Shown: positions 1 to 12,095 of the stretch, one piece after another | How the letters are laid out: each line of letters begins with the position of its first letter | How positions within the stretch are numbered: position 1 is the stretch's first letter | NCBI RefSeq assembly: GCF_027744825.2 | Contig: NC_071348.1 | Location: 13,611,563 to 13,675,562, forward strand | Direction of reading: 5' to 3' | DNA from: Synchiropus splendidus | Taxonomy: Eukaryota; Chordata; Actinopteri; Syngnathiformes; Callionymidae | DNA: 64,000 bases | Translations under genes and position numbers: made by a program | Notes under the pieces: model-generated | What the model was told of the DNA's origin: nothing | Database searches by the model: none | Seen by the model: the letters and a program-made list of their open reading frames with translations, nothing else

Positions 1-840
1 AAACCTCTCTATCAGGGGAGTCGTATTGATATTTTTGAGGGTGAAAGAATCTTGATTCCGCGTCTGCCTCCACATTACAAGTGGGAGATTCCCACAAACT
101 GTCTCTGGGTTGTGATATTTGAGGGGCTGTATATTTATGGGATGTGAAAAATCTAAATCTGGGTTCCGCTTCTGGCGGGTGCTTAAGTGTTAGATGAGGA
201 GGAGATTCCATCTTTGCTCCGCAGAAGTCAGCATGGGATCATTTCTCCTACGGCGTGTTGTGCTGGAGAGGTAACTTGGGGATCCTGTTGCTGCCAGTCT
301 GAGCGCTGTGAAACAGGGAGGTGTTCGGCGACTGTGTTTGCATTTGGTTGATTCCACAGAGGAAATAAAAGCCTGACTTTAAACAGCGTCTGAGCAAAGC
401 AGAGGGCGACTAATCATTTGTTTTGAATTTTGTGTTCACCCAAGTGAAATCATTTTGCGTGTCTGTGTGTATCCCTAGTTTACAAGAAGACATGCATGTG
501 CTTGCCCAGCCAAGCCTTGTACCGCCCTGCTTGTTTTCACACCCGATTTTCCATCACTTTAGGGGCCAATGCATTCATTTAGATTCCGCTGCTCAGGAGA
601 ACCAACATCTCGACACCATCCAAAACCAATAAAGCCTGTGAATGAAGATTACCCTTCATAAAATAGAGTAGTAGTGTGTTGCGTGACTTGATTAAACTGA
701 AGAGGGAAGAACAAAAGAAGGCAATTGTTGACATGAACAAAAGGGCAAAAGCGCCAGACGATATGAGAAGCTGTGACAATTAATACATGCTAAAAAGAAC
801 CATAAAAAGAACCCCATAAACAGTGTACGTATATTTATAC

Positions 841-841
<1 letters not shown>

Positions 842-888
<47 letters not shown>
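842..888. repeat. (TA)n microsatellite
   Basis: About 46 bp of uninterrupted TA dinucleotides in the spacer left of efna1. Confidence 0.97.
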
Positions 889-889
<1 letters not shown>

Positions 890-1251
890 TGTACGTGTTG
901 AACAATAGCATGTATTTGACTTATTTAAAGAAAGAAATAAGAATTAGAAGTCGAATACACACAATATTACAGGAGGTTTCCTCGCTGTTGACACTCTGAG
1001 CAGCCATCTTGGATTGCTAACTTACAGAGGTGAGAGTTCTCCCACCTCCCAACTGGGGTCTGAGCTGGGAATTCCCAGTTCTTAGGAGAACTGGAACGCA
1101 GCGTAAGCGCTACAGCAAAAACAAAAAACTGAAAAACTGGACTTAAATGAAACAGAACACAAAGTAGATAATGTGGCCACAGAAATGCAGGAGGGCCATT
1201 CGTGGGCCTTGGGCCCCAGTGCCAGCACTGCATGCAAATTAAAGCTTTAAA

Positions 1252-1285
1252 AATAAAAAAGAAAGAAAGAAAGAAAAGAAAAGAA
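1252..1285. repeat. GAAA-rich simple repeat
   Basis: A short A/GAAA tract with several tandem GAAA units. Confidence 0.85.
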
Positions 1286-2356
1286 CTGCCTGCAGCTTTT
1301 GAGTTCTGATCCAGTGAACCCATGCTGTGGTCCAGCCCTGAGGGAAGTCTCCTCCACAGACACTCCACAGGTCTGGACTTTATCCTCTCAATCTGAGAGG
1401 TTGTTTTCTGAAGTTACCTGTCTGGAGCGCAGCAGAGTGGAGACCACGAGATTAGACTGCCTGATAAGACAGCAATAACTCTTTACTATCTGACAAAACG
1501 CAATCAGTACATTGGCGCACTGAGACAACAGCAGCCTGAAAGAATATATACACACCTTTCTTGAGGAGGAGGGTTGAAACACGAGCAGTGTGACAATTAG
1601 GGCTCGAATCCCTTCAGTGTACAATGTGTCGAGACTTTCTGGCAGATCACAGAAAATAGCCACCTTGAATTTTTGTCGATGTGCTATGAGGAGACGTGGG
1701 GAAATAATGCAAAAACATAACACAACACAACATAAAAACACAATACAGTGCAGCCAGTTGCAACACCGAGCAGGGTGAGTGACACTTTAAAGTGTTACAA
1801 CACCATGGAAAAACACAATGAAAATTGCATAACACCCTCTGTACAGGAGAATGACATAAATGTACTCAGACACACCAAAAACTGGTTTGTTCTAAACTTA
1901 GTCTTGTAAAATAAAGCTTGAGTATTTGCCACCAGCTCTGCAAAATTATTAATTTTACTCAAATTTAAATGCACTTTTTAATGAGTCCGTTATATTTTTC
2001 TTCAAATGCCTATTGCATTGTCATTGACTTTGATGAACAAATATTTTTCAAAATCTCTGTTTTTACCCCTGGCGATTGATGGTGTGCAGCATACTATTTT
2101 TGATTGATGCCACTATACACGGAAAGGGGATCCCTGGTGAACTGTTCACCCTGCAGTCTAGCGATGAATGATCGGAGTGAAATTTAAAAATCGCCATGAC
2201 TGATAAGATCTGCTATGTGAGTTGCTGGAATCTGTGATTTCCTGTGCCCACTGTATAAAACTTGACTAGCAACATATCAAATGATTTTATCTGTCATTGA
2301 GGAATTTCCTTTTTCTTTTCAAGTGATGTGCATTAATAAGATTTTTTTTTTCAGCT

Positions 2357-2477
<121 letters not shown>

Positions 2478-2699
2478 ATTTCAGTGGTGACTTTACATTG
2501 AAGAGAGGGAGAGAGACGACGGTAGAGAGAGAGTGGGCTCTATTTTATATCCGATCACTATAATGTGGTGAAACAAAACCAAATTTAATCTCATTTGTAC
2601 AGTGATTAATAACCAGTAATCTAAGCATCGTTTTCTTTTTTGTCAATAACCGGAACCCTGTTTCTCTCGTTTCGTTATACCTCCTCGTTGTTTTTGTGC

Positions 2700-2935
2700 C
2701 TTTCTGTTATAGTGAGTGACGCTGGGGGCGCGGCTTCAATAGACGCGCAAGGAGTGGCTTATTGATCAGCATGGCTATTGGCTGCCACCGCGTCAGGGGG
2801 CGGGACTACAACTCCACAAAACAGACAAACCGCGCTCCGGCACTTCAGTCAAGTCTTGAGTCACTGTATAGTGAGCAACTCAGATTGTGGTTTTTCTCAT
2901 CCATAAGCTCTTCAATAACCCCGGAGAACACTAAG
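2700..2935 (+). promoter_or_regulatory. efna1: Probable efna1 promoter and 5' UTR
   Basis: Just upstream of the efna1 start lie an inverted CCAAT box (ATTGG, 2777-2781) and a GC box (GGGGGCGGG, 2796-2804). The DNA here is richer in G+C and CpG than the AT-rich spacer before it. The exact transcription start cannot be read from sequence. This is inferred from position and motifs only. Confidence 0.5.
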
Positions 2936-5900
2936 ATGGATTTGGTGTATGTGTTGTGCTTGGTGCTGAGCATCTGCGCCTGCTTCACGTCAGCGGACAG
3001 ACACAGCGTCTACTGGAACAGCTCTAACCCCAAGTAAGTGTTGCTCTGCACCTTCCTAACTGTGTCCAGCGAATTCATTATAAAGGCGCCTGTGCACAGC
3101 GTAGCTTTTTGTTCAATCCACACAAGCAGCAGCAGGACATCTCGGTGACTTGGCTCACCACTATATTTAACTTCGGACTGCCGGGAATAAATAGACGAAC
3201 CAACTTGACCAGCTCTGCACTGCATCTGAATTATGCTGTTGCAACTGTTTGTGAAGTGATGGATAGTGCGTGAGTCAGAGAGGGAAAATAAAGATGATTC
3301 TTTCGACTTGAGGTCAGAAATGTAATCCGAACCGACCACTTAGTGGGATCAATGAATCTTGACAGACGCGCAACCTCTCCGCGCGATTTATGGAGCTTTT
3401 AGCAGCGACCACTATATGCGATACTATGGCGTTAGAAGCTGAGGATTCACGAGGTCCTGGTCTCATCCTGGGTCGATCTTTCAAGTCCTCCTGATGACTT
3501 TAGCTCCCGGTAATTGGCCTTTAACTAAGACAATAGACTCGTGGAAAACAAAAGAGGGACACGGCAGACCTTCTAATTGGATAAAGAGGCGAATGGAAAA
3601 GTTCGGCTGTGATTTTGTCACCATTAATAATTGCGTGAGTCAGTAATGATTGACCCACCTGAGCCATACCTGACTCACCAGACGGGGGAGGTAGTCATGT
3701 GTGATCCAGGTGAAACGGCCAGGTGAGTGGTAAAAGCGCTGTTTTCAGTCAAATCTCAGTCAGATGACGCTGTCATATGAAAACACATGAGTTTAATGAC
3801 TGTGATGAAGCTATCATCCTGGTTCTGCTTTTCTAATTCAGCCTTTGTCTTAACTCTTTCTCTTTCTCTCACTTCTTTAGATTGTGGTTACTAACTTGAC
3901 TTGAATCAGCCTGTCATCAAACACCCACCAATAGTCAATATCAAAGCTTTCTGGCACGAAAAGTAGCTCAAGGTCGACTTCCTTCACCTTCTGACGACAA
4001 ACAATTTACTGACAGTCTCTGAGAGGGTTTGCGTAATTTCGACCCGTCCGCCGACCAGCTTCCCTCCGTTCACACTGACCAGAAAAGAATAGTGTTTTCC
4101 ATGTGTAGCACATGTCCACCTCGCTCCTGATCCAGATCCACCATGAGATTGAATGTTGCACAACCGCATGACAACAAATAATAGAGTTACACTAATCCAC
4201 TTTTAGAGCCAGACCCAGGTTTGTGCAGACACACACCTCACTGCCCAAACACACAGATGAGTTCAGTTTATCTTCCTTTCGGGCGCTTGGATCGAAGAAC
4301 CTCCTTGCTTGCCCGTCCTCATGAGAGTCCTTGAGGAAAAAAATAATCGAAAGACATCTTCTTTACCTTGACAAGAATCCAGATAAAAAATGATTATGAA
4401 GACACGGCCATCTGACCCCACTGCCTGAGTCATATTTTTCTTCCACATTTCTCTCTTATCTCTTCACTCCTCTGCATAGCTCCCTCCCCCCCCCTCCTCC
4501 CTTTCACTTATCTCTCCCTCAGATTCAAGTCCCATCAATAGAAAATGTGTACACTCATAATAGTAACATAGAAATAGGTGAGAGGAGCTGAGAAGCATTT
4601 CATGACAGGGGGTTGTATTGTGAGTAATGTGAACTGGGGTCAGTCAATATCATGTCACTCTCACTACCCCTCCCCATGATCAACCTGCTCAGCAGAAGAC
4701 CTGATCCATCAGCGGGCCGTGACACCAGCAGGCTGTAGATAATTGATGCTAATTGATTCCTGCTCTGATTGTAAGCAGCGGTGATTCGTCTGCGGACAGT
4801 GAGCAGATGGCACACGTCCTTCCTGTCGTGTTGGGAGGTGCACAGATTGAAGCTTAGATGTCCTCCAGAGTGTCTGATACCCGGCGCTGTTTGTGTTCTT
4901 TGCGCGACAGGTGGTGAAACAAGCGCGTAGTTTTCCGCCGGTGTGGACTTTATGAGCTCGTAGACGTGAGAGATTCAGAAGTTATTTATTTTAGTTGCGC
5001 GTGTGCCGGGAGTGGCTGTTACCGTCGGCCGATACAAGCGTGACTCACACTTCCAGACACTGGGGGCAACAGGGAGAAAAGAGGGGTTAATATTAGCCGC
5101 AGACAACATTCCACTACACTGTTACTAAAACCAACTGTGTCAGCTGTGTCTGTCCTCCTTACTACCTGTCTAGCTCCCCCTCAGGCATGCGCTGACAAAA
5201 ACACACTGGATTGACTTCATGATGGAGCGGACACCGGAATAAACAGACGTCCATGATGTTTGATATCTAGTCTCCTGGCTTGAGTAACACAATATTGAGC
5301 TTGCTCAGTCCTGGCAGTGGCTGTCGCGGGCCTGTCTAGACAAGCTCAGGCAGCTATGACTTTAGGGGTGAAGGTGGTCAACACAGCAAGCGCCGCCCAC
5401 TTTCCTATCAGACATTTTAAACATTCAGTTCTCTCTCTCTCTCCTCTCCTCTCAGTGTCATCCCCCTCCCTTCCATACCCTGATGTCCGGTCTGCTTGTT
5501 GCCCTTTAATCCACAGAGAACAAGAACACACACACACTAACACAGATTACAGACTATGTGTAATCTGGCAATCTGACCCAAAGACACAAAACCCTCTATT
5601 GATGGATATTTATTATTAGATAGTAATCCAATGATGTAAGACCTGTCAAATTATGACCTTTGGAGTGTCTACGTGACCATCAACGTGTTATAAAGTGATA
5701 TGCCGGGCTATTGCGAGCAAGAGTGACTCGAATTGCTGTTTAAATTACCACCAAGTCAACCCTGACACGAGTACAACTTAAGAGAAAACAAACCCACACA
5801 AAAACAGCAGAAGTTAGTTTCACACTGGCTAGTTAAACACCTATACAATAGCAACTCTTTCTATCTTCCATTTGCTTCCTTATCAGCAGCCCAGACTTCC

Positions 5901-8900
5901 TCCCCCCTCCTTCTCTTTCTCACAGACCTTCCTCTGTCTCTGCCTGTGGCGTTCCACTGGAGGTGGACGGATCACCTCCCCTAAAAACCGAGAGTTATCG
6001 TACTATGTGTGGGCAAGCATGCCTGCGTCTCCGCGCAGGGCTCATTCATGGCATTGTGCAAATACCTGCCGTGGCTGTGCGCTCGTAAGCGCCCCCCTCA
6101 ACTGACAGAATTAGCAACACACTGACTTGTCCTAAAGTGTTAATGGGATTTTGGAAAGAAAACGTACGCAGAGAGAGCGCAATCGAACACAGAGATTAAC
6201 TTTCAATGACCCCCACGTATTAAACCTGCCATGATGCCATTTGGCCTCTGTCTATTCATCACAAACGGAACGCAAGAAAGAAGTGAAAGCATTTAAAGGC
6301 CAGAGAGGAGGAGTAGAGGTCCCGCCGCAGGGTGAGGGAAGGGTGAACCGGGAAAGGGATTTTTGTTTGGGAAATGAAGAGATCTGGTATATTAAGTCCA
6401 ACTTAAAAAAAGGGGATGGGATGTGGGGGATGGGAACGTTTTGGGAGAATAAAAGGGAAGCAGACGGAGAGAGGAGAGGGTGGACAGTGATGGATGACGG
6501 GAGGGGATTCAATCGATACGGTAAAGTTTCCAATGAAGGGGGATACATTTTGCTGGATGTTAAACTTTTAAAAACTGCGTTTCTGCTGTGGAAGTGATGC
6601 GAAAGTAATGTTTTGAGTCATTTTCGGGAGAGCTATGTCAGGTGAGTAAATAATTAAAGGTAGCTGCAGCGAGGGTAGTTGAAATCTATTGTGCCCTCTG
6701 GATAAATTGCCTCCGGGTTTTTGGTTTGAAACAGACAGAGAAGAAATAGAGGTCAATTACACTTGAGCAGAGTTTCGGGCTGGTGAGCAGCTAACACCAT
6801 TAGAACTGCTGACAGCTCTTTAGCTGCTGCGAACAGAGGCGCCAACCTTTAATACAGCCACAAATTAATCGGGTTTTAAGTCGAGCCATCAAGCTTGTGT
6901 GCAACTGGAAATGTGATGAGTGAGCTTGCTGAGCCATCCGCACCCCCCGCCCCCTGTTGTGACATTCCTGCGTCTGCACACTTACTACTGGTTACCTGCA
7001 GCACAAATGGTAGCAGTGGTCATAATGGAGAGGGGGGGGGGTGCATCTGTTTAGTGTTTTTCGACGGTGCTGACGACTTCGTACAAGTGTGTGCGAAAGA
7101 CTGTCTTGGCTGCTGACTCAGTTGCTGGTGTGAGACTTTGCAACCCTGAACTCTGAACCTGTGACCTGGCTTGTCAGTTGTGCAGTGAAAGCACCAGGGT
7201 CAGTGGTTTGACCAGAGCCGGGCCCCGGGGACTAATGGGGACGACGTTAGGATTGCTAAAATTCGGGGAGGGGGGAAGGAGTTCATGGGGAGCATTTCGA
7301 TCAGAGTTTCATATCTGGATATATATATCACTAATAAGTTGTAAACTAATTGCTAGAAACGGATTGAAGTCTCAAATTTTTGGTGTTTTGTTGAATAAAC
7401 AGGTTCCAGTTTAGTTAAAATCATGTCTCTCTTAGATTTCGAGCCGAAAAACTATTGCTTGTGCTGAAGGTCAGCGCTTCATCTCCCAGTTTGAGGTTTA
7501 TTTCTTCCTTTAAAAGTCACAGAAGTACCTCAAGGAAGTGTGGTATGTTGTAACTAACTGTATTTATCACTGAACAAACCTTAAGGTTGAGTCGATTGAC
7601 TTCTTCTATTCGCTCTGCAGGATACTTTCGCCGTTATATTGCTTTACAGCACTGTATGAAGTGTACTTTGTAGCTTCTCAGGCTAATATTTAACCCTGTG
7701 GATCAGGTCAAGCTTTGGGACCCACCTTCACCCTGAATGACGAGAGAAACATTCAAGAACACAATATAATAATTCAATTTAAACCCACAGGAAGCAGCTT
7801 CAAGACCCACTTGTGAGTCCTGATCCACCACTTAAGAACCACTGCTTTACTTCCTATGATTCCTTTACTCGCTGACGTAAATGCTGCAGTAGCTCCGTGG
7901 TGAGAAATGACCTGCTCATGTGTACGAGCAGAACGAGAGAAACACCTTCAACCTTGGCTGTTTACACACACCTCCATCACTTTCAAGGAAGCTGTGCACG
8001 CATTCACAGGAGGCTCCGGTAGGCCTCGACAAACAGATGTGCTCATGGGCCCGGGGCGCGAGACGCCCTGAATGAGGGTCTTCAGAGACTCGCTCTCCCT
8101 TCAAAACAAGCGCACACACACAGGAAGAAATCACAACGAGGCGAGCACACACCTGGCTCTCGCGTACAACACCGATACCACCTTATTGTGACTCTCACTC
8201 TCCTGAGAACTGTCAGTCAGAGGCGAGGCAGGACGTAATGATGAGTGGGGGGGTGCAGAAGTTTGCCGGCTTTGATGGGAGAGGCACAGCTAAAGATATG
8301 AGAAATGATATTGCAGCACTTGAAAGCCCTGCAGAGGGTTAAGGTAGGAGCTGGAGGAGGCCATGTAACCTTCAGGCATTTTGTCTTTGGGGCTTTTGGG
8401 AGGGAGAGGGTATAATTACACCCTATTCATACGCAGTCCCCTCCCTTTCTTGAGAACACATTGGCCCCAGACCCCTAACAGCTTTTAATTAGCCCGAGCA
8501 ATGGACAGCGGAGGAGGAGGAGGGGAGCGAGAGGCAGGGAGGGCGGGATTTCTTTAACGCATGAATATGGGCTGTCAATGAGATTTGCAACAGAATCTTT
8601 TTTTTTTATCCTTTTGTGGAGCGCGGTTGTCATGCAAATAAATAAAGAACACAAAGAGGAGCGCCACATAGAACTCGGCCGGAGCCACCTTTTTCTCTTT
8701 AAAGGTTCCAAGATAGCAGAGAGTTATCTGGCCAATTACGCTGCTACAGATGTTTTCTTTCCCTTTTGTGACACTCTCGCCCTTGTAAACACACAAACAA
8801 AGGCAGAAGTGTACACACGCAGCGCACGCACAAAGACTCTTTTCTAGAGAGTGAGAGCACTGCTTGCTAGTGGAGGGTGGTGATCTGCTTATTAGCCTGG

Positions 8901-11057
8901 ATAACAAGAGCAGAGCTGTGCTCCACTAACAAAGCATGTTTTGACAGGTAGCCCCAGCCAACACACCCTCACACACACACACACATGCTGCACAACAGGC
9001 AGGAATTAGGGGTTAGAGGCTCATGTTTGGAGCCAGCGTGTCTGTGACTTGACCAGGGGGTCCTAACAGGAGCCACAACAACAAGAGGTGGTGGTGGTGG
9101 AGGGGGGGTCACGGTCACCACGTCCTGCACTTTGAAGCTGCTACACACATAAACAATGGGGAAGACAGCACTGGGGCTGCTGTGTCGTCACTCGTGCTCC
9201 TTGCCAAACGGCACAAGCACTCACAAGTTGTCATTCAATTTAAGCCCAGATCAAATTTGCAGATTAGAGCCTGTTGCCTCTCGAGTGTGTAATCAGAGTA
9301 ACCTGCAATTACCTGCAGCTTCTGAAACATGTACGAGCCGCACTCACCTGCATCCAAGAGGAGCTAGAGAGCAGCGTCGAACTCATAAAGCTTGAGACGT
9401 CAGGATGTTTAATCCAAACAAGACGCGTCCATGCTTTTAGCTAGGAGGGAGTCTGGGTGTCTGCAAAGGATGAAAAAATGGACGCCATATACCAGCGTAA
9501 TCTAGCGGCCAAGATACGGTCAACAATTGGATGTTTATGTTTTTCCAAGCAACATGTAGTGGAGACGGTGAGGCTTGACAAGAGCCATAAAACTAAATGA
9601 AGGGTGAGGATAAAAAGACCGAAGTGGAGCGACAGTCTGACTGTCTCACCCTCCCACTCCTGTCTGTCTCTTTGATGAAATCTCGGTGAAATTTGGAGAC
9701 TGATAGAGACCTCAAATTAAGGCAGACAACAATAATGGAGCGAGGTCCAGGTGCAGTCTAGCGGGAGCTCCCCCTAGAGAAAAAAAGATTCTGGAGGCCG
9801 TTTCAAACAGAACTAGTCAGATGGGTCTAGTGGACGAGCAGAGGAGGTGAAAAACACTGCGGGGGCTGAGCTGTCATTTAGAATCACGTCTGCGTGTGAG
9901 CAGGTGAGAAGTGGATCTCTGCTGAAGGCAACGTGGGCAGGCGGCGGGGGGGAGCAAAGTGAACAGGTCCAGCCTGATGAAGCTCCTTTTAATTCAGACT
10001 CAGTGACTAGTTCGAACAGGCCAGCAGAGCAACGTCAACAACAGCACGTGTCACCTGGAGAGCTTCCTCCTCGCTGGCTGATACAAGCACCAGAGATGAG
10101 TAATCGGCTCTGCCAGTGAGAATAACACAATATTTCAGCTGACGTCAAGAAAACTGTCATATGCGCACGTGTAACATTGAAATACACAATGTAAACTGCT
10201 TATATCAAAGCGAGCCTCAAGTGGTCATGCATGTTTTGTTCATTTCAGTAACCACTTTCTCTCTCTGCAGCTTCCTGTGGGATGACTACACGGTGGAAGT
10301 TCGTATCAACGACTATCTGGACATCATCTGCCCCCACTACGCCCACGGCGAGGTGTCACAGCATGCTGCTGAGCGCTATGTGCTGTACATGGTGGAGAAG
10401 GAGGACTATGACGTCTGCAAGCCTCACTCCTTCGACCAGCTGAGGTGGGAGTGCTCCAGGCCCTTTGCTCAACATGCGCCAGAAAAATTCTCCGAAAAGT
10501 TCCAGCGCTTCACTCCATTCACTTTGGGAAAAGAGTTCAGACAAGGAGAGAGCTACTACTACATCTGTAAGTATTCTGTGATAGCCAGGTTGTTATTGCA
10601 CGGTGGGGTCACATATACTCAGAGTACTCTGTCGTTCTACAGCAAAGCCGATGCATCATCACGGCCAGGATTGTCTCCGTCTGAAAGTGGACGTGGCCGG
10701 CCATAAAGGATCTGGGAAGACTCTGGTGGACAAATCCAAAGCTGAGGAGACAGGAAAAACCTTCGAGCTCGGCAAAGGGAAGTTCCCCGCGGCGGGAGGG
10801 GTCCACAATCCCTCCAACAGGCTCCCTGCAGGTGAGAATCTTTCCCACCGGGACAGATGGTCACAGCAAAACTTCAGCTCTGTTTACCGTCATCTGAACG
10901 ATGAAACCTAATGCAGCTCCCCTCTCTTTCCTCAGATGACCCGACTGTGATGGAGCCGAAGGTTCAGAGGAGCATCGGCAGCTCAGGATCGCAGCTGGTC
11001 TCCCTCTCGCTCTTCCTCACACTTGCCCTGGTGTTGTTAGCGCACGTGCTTCACTAA
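2936..11057 (+). CDS. efna1: Ephrin-A1, GPI-anchored Eph receptor ligand
   Basis: Four coding exons: 2936-3033, 10271-10566, 10643-10831 and 10936-11057. They join in phase to 234 residues, against about 205 in human. Residues 1-20 are a hydrophobic signal peptide, and the mature end starts DRHSVYWNSSNPK, with an N-glycosylation site, as in mammalian ephrin-A1. The receptor-binding domain (about 20-155) has the ephrin cysteines (IICPHY, DVCKPH, WECSRP, DCLRL) and the loop FQRFTPFTLGKEF that inserts into the Eph receptor. The C terminus is hydrophobic (LVSLSLFLTLALVLLAHVLH) with no cytoplasmic tail, as expected for GPI attachment. Ephrin-A ligands signal by cell contact to EphA receptors in axon guidance, vessel growth and tissue boundaries. 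Most of the extra length is in exon 3, a Lys/Gly-rich juxtamembrane spacer. The family call is firm; whether this is the teleost a or b copy cannot be told here. Confidence 0.95.
3034..10270 (+). other. efna1: efna1 intron 1 (7.2 kb)
   Basis: The intron starts with a GTAAGTG donor and ends with a pyrimidine-rich CTCTCTGCAG acceptor. No coding sequence is recognisable in it; the open frames are short and unconserved in appearance. It carries a hAT-like repeat ending at 7844 and a stretch near 8380-8800 with clustered homeodomain-, POU- and SOX-type motifs that could be an enhancer. Ephrin genes commonly have a long first intron like this. Confidence 0.85.
7700..7844 (-). mobile_element. hAT-like non-autonomous element, one end
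   Basis: On the minus strand the segment starts CAGTGGTTCTTAAGTGGTGG and continues with AAGTGGGTC. This is the terminal pattern I know from many fish hAT-type short elements. The other end is not clear, so 7700 is approximate. Confidence 0.5.
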
Positions 11058-12095
11058 AGCATCGGTGGGACCCAAGGCTGGCCTCGGGTGGACATTCACA
11101 GACTTTTTTATAAAGTGCTCGAGTGTGTTTTGGAGTGAATGAGGGGCGTGGATCGCTCCTAAGAAGAAAAAAAGGACCTCAAAGACTTTTTTTGTAACTT
11201 AATGATGAGAATTCTCATGTTGACCATTGAAACGCACAAATGACTCTCTGTCATTATGCCGGAAAGCAAACTGAAGGAAGGTGGATCTGAAATAGCACCG
11301 GCGCATCTATGAAAGTACATTTTTCAAGTAGGTTACGTTCACATTAAAGCTCTTTTTTTCCCTCCCAAGACGTTTTGTAAAAACATTTTTATTGCTCATA
11401 CAAGTCCATTTGTCATCATACTTTCCACTTTACCACTAATTTATTTTTGACTTATATTACAGCTGATATCAACTCTTAAAGCACACTGAGCTAAATCAGC
11501 TCAAGCTATGGCTGACAGTGACAAATATGAAAAAACAATTACAAGTCTAAGTTTTAATGTGAACGTTTCCTCTCAGAGGTTTCCAGAGAAGCTTTGTGTT
11601 TTTCTGTGTGAAATTGTTGACAGCTACTGCCAAAGTGAATTAGAGCCCATGAAATTAATGTGATGCCGAACGGGACTACACTTTCAATACAAACACTGCT
11701 GTGATCTGAACATCAAATTGAGCACAAAGTCATTATTCAGTATTTGATACATTTGCTTATAAGAGTGTAAATCAATCAGAATCATGAGTGACGCTGATAA
11801 AGCCACTAACACGCTGATGAAAACATATAATGATGGAATGGATGTTAACCTCACTTGTGTTGTTTGAATCTACTGACTGGACCATGTAACGGTACACTGG
11901 TTGATGTTTTCAGATGTGGTCCAACATTGTCAAACGTCATACCTAACAGTTTGACCTTTCTACTCATGCTTGTGTCATTGTATAAATGTAAATATGTATA
12001 TTTGTAAATAGAGAGAAGTTATGAGAAACTCTTGTTTTAAAGATTCTTGAGAATTCAAATGTGAAGTAATAAACTTTTGTCTGTTTTATAAAACA
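11058..12095 (+). other. efna1: efna1 3' UTR with poly(A) signal
   Basis: About 1 kb of AT-rich sequence without coding potential follows the efna1 stop. It ends with a canonical AATAAA at 12068-12073 and a T-rich, GT-containing stretch just after, so cleavage is expected near 12090. The 3' UTR reading is inferred from the stop-to-signal arrangement. Confidence 0.7.

Noticed and set aside
10161..10706. Plus-strand open frame of 181 codons as a separate small gene
   Set aside because: It is efna1 exon 2 with intron sequence at both ends.
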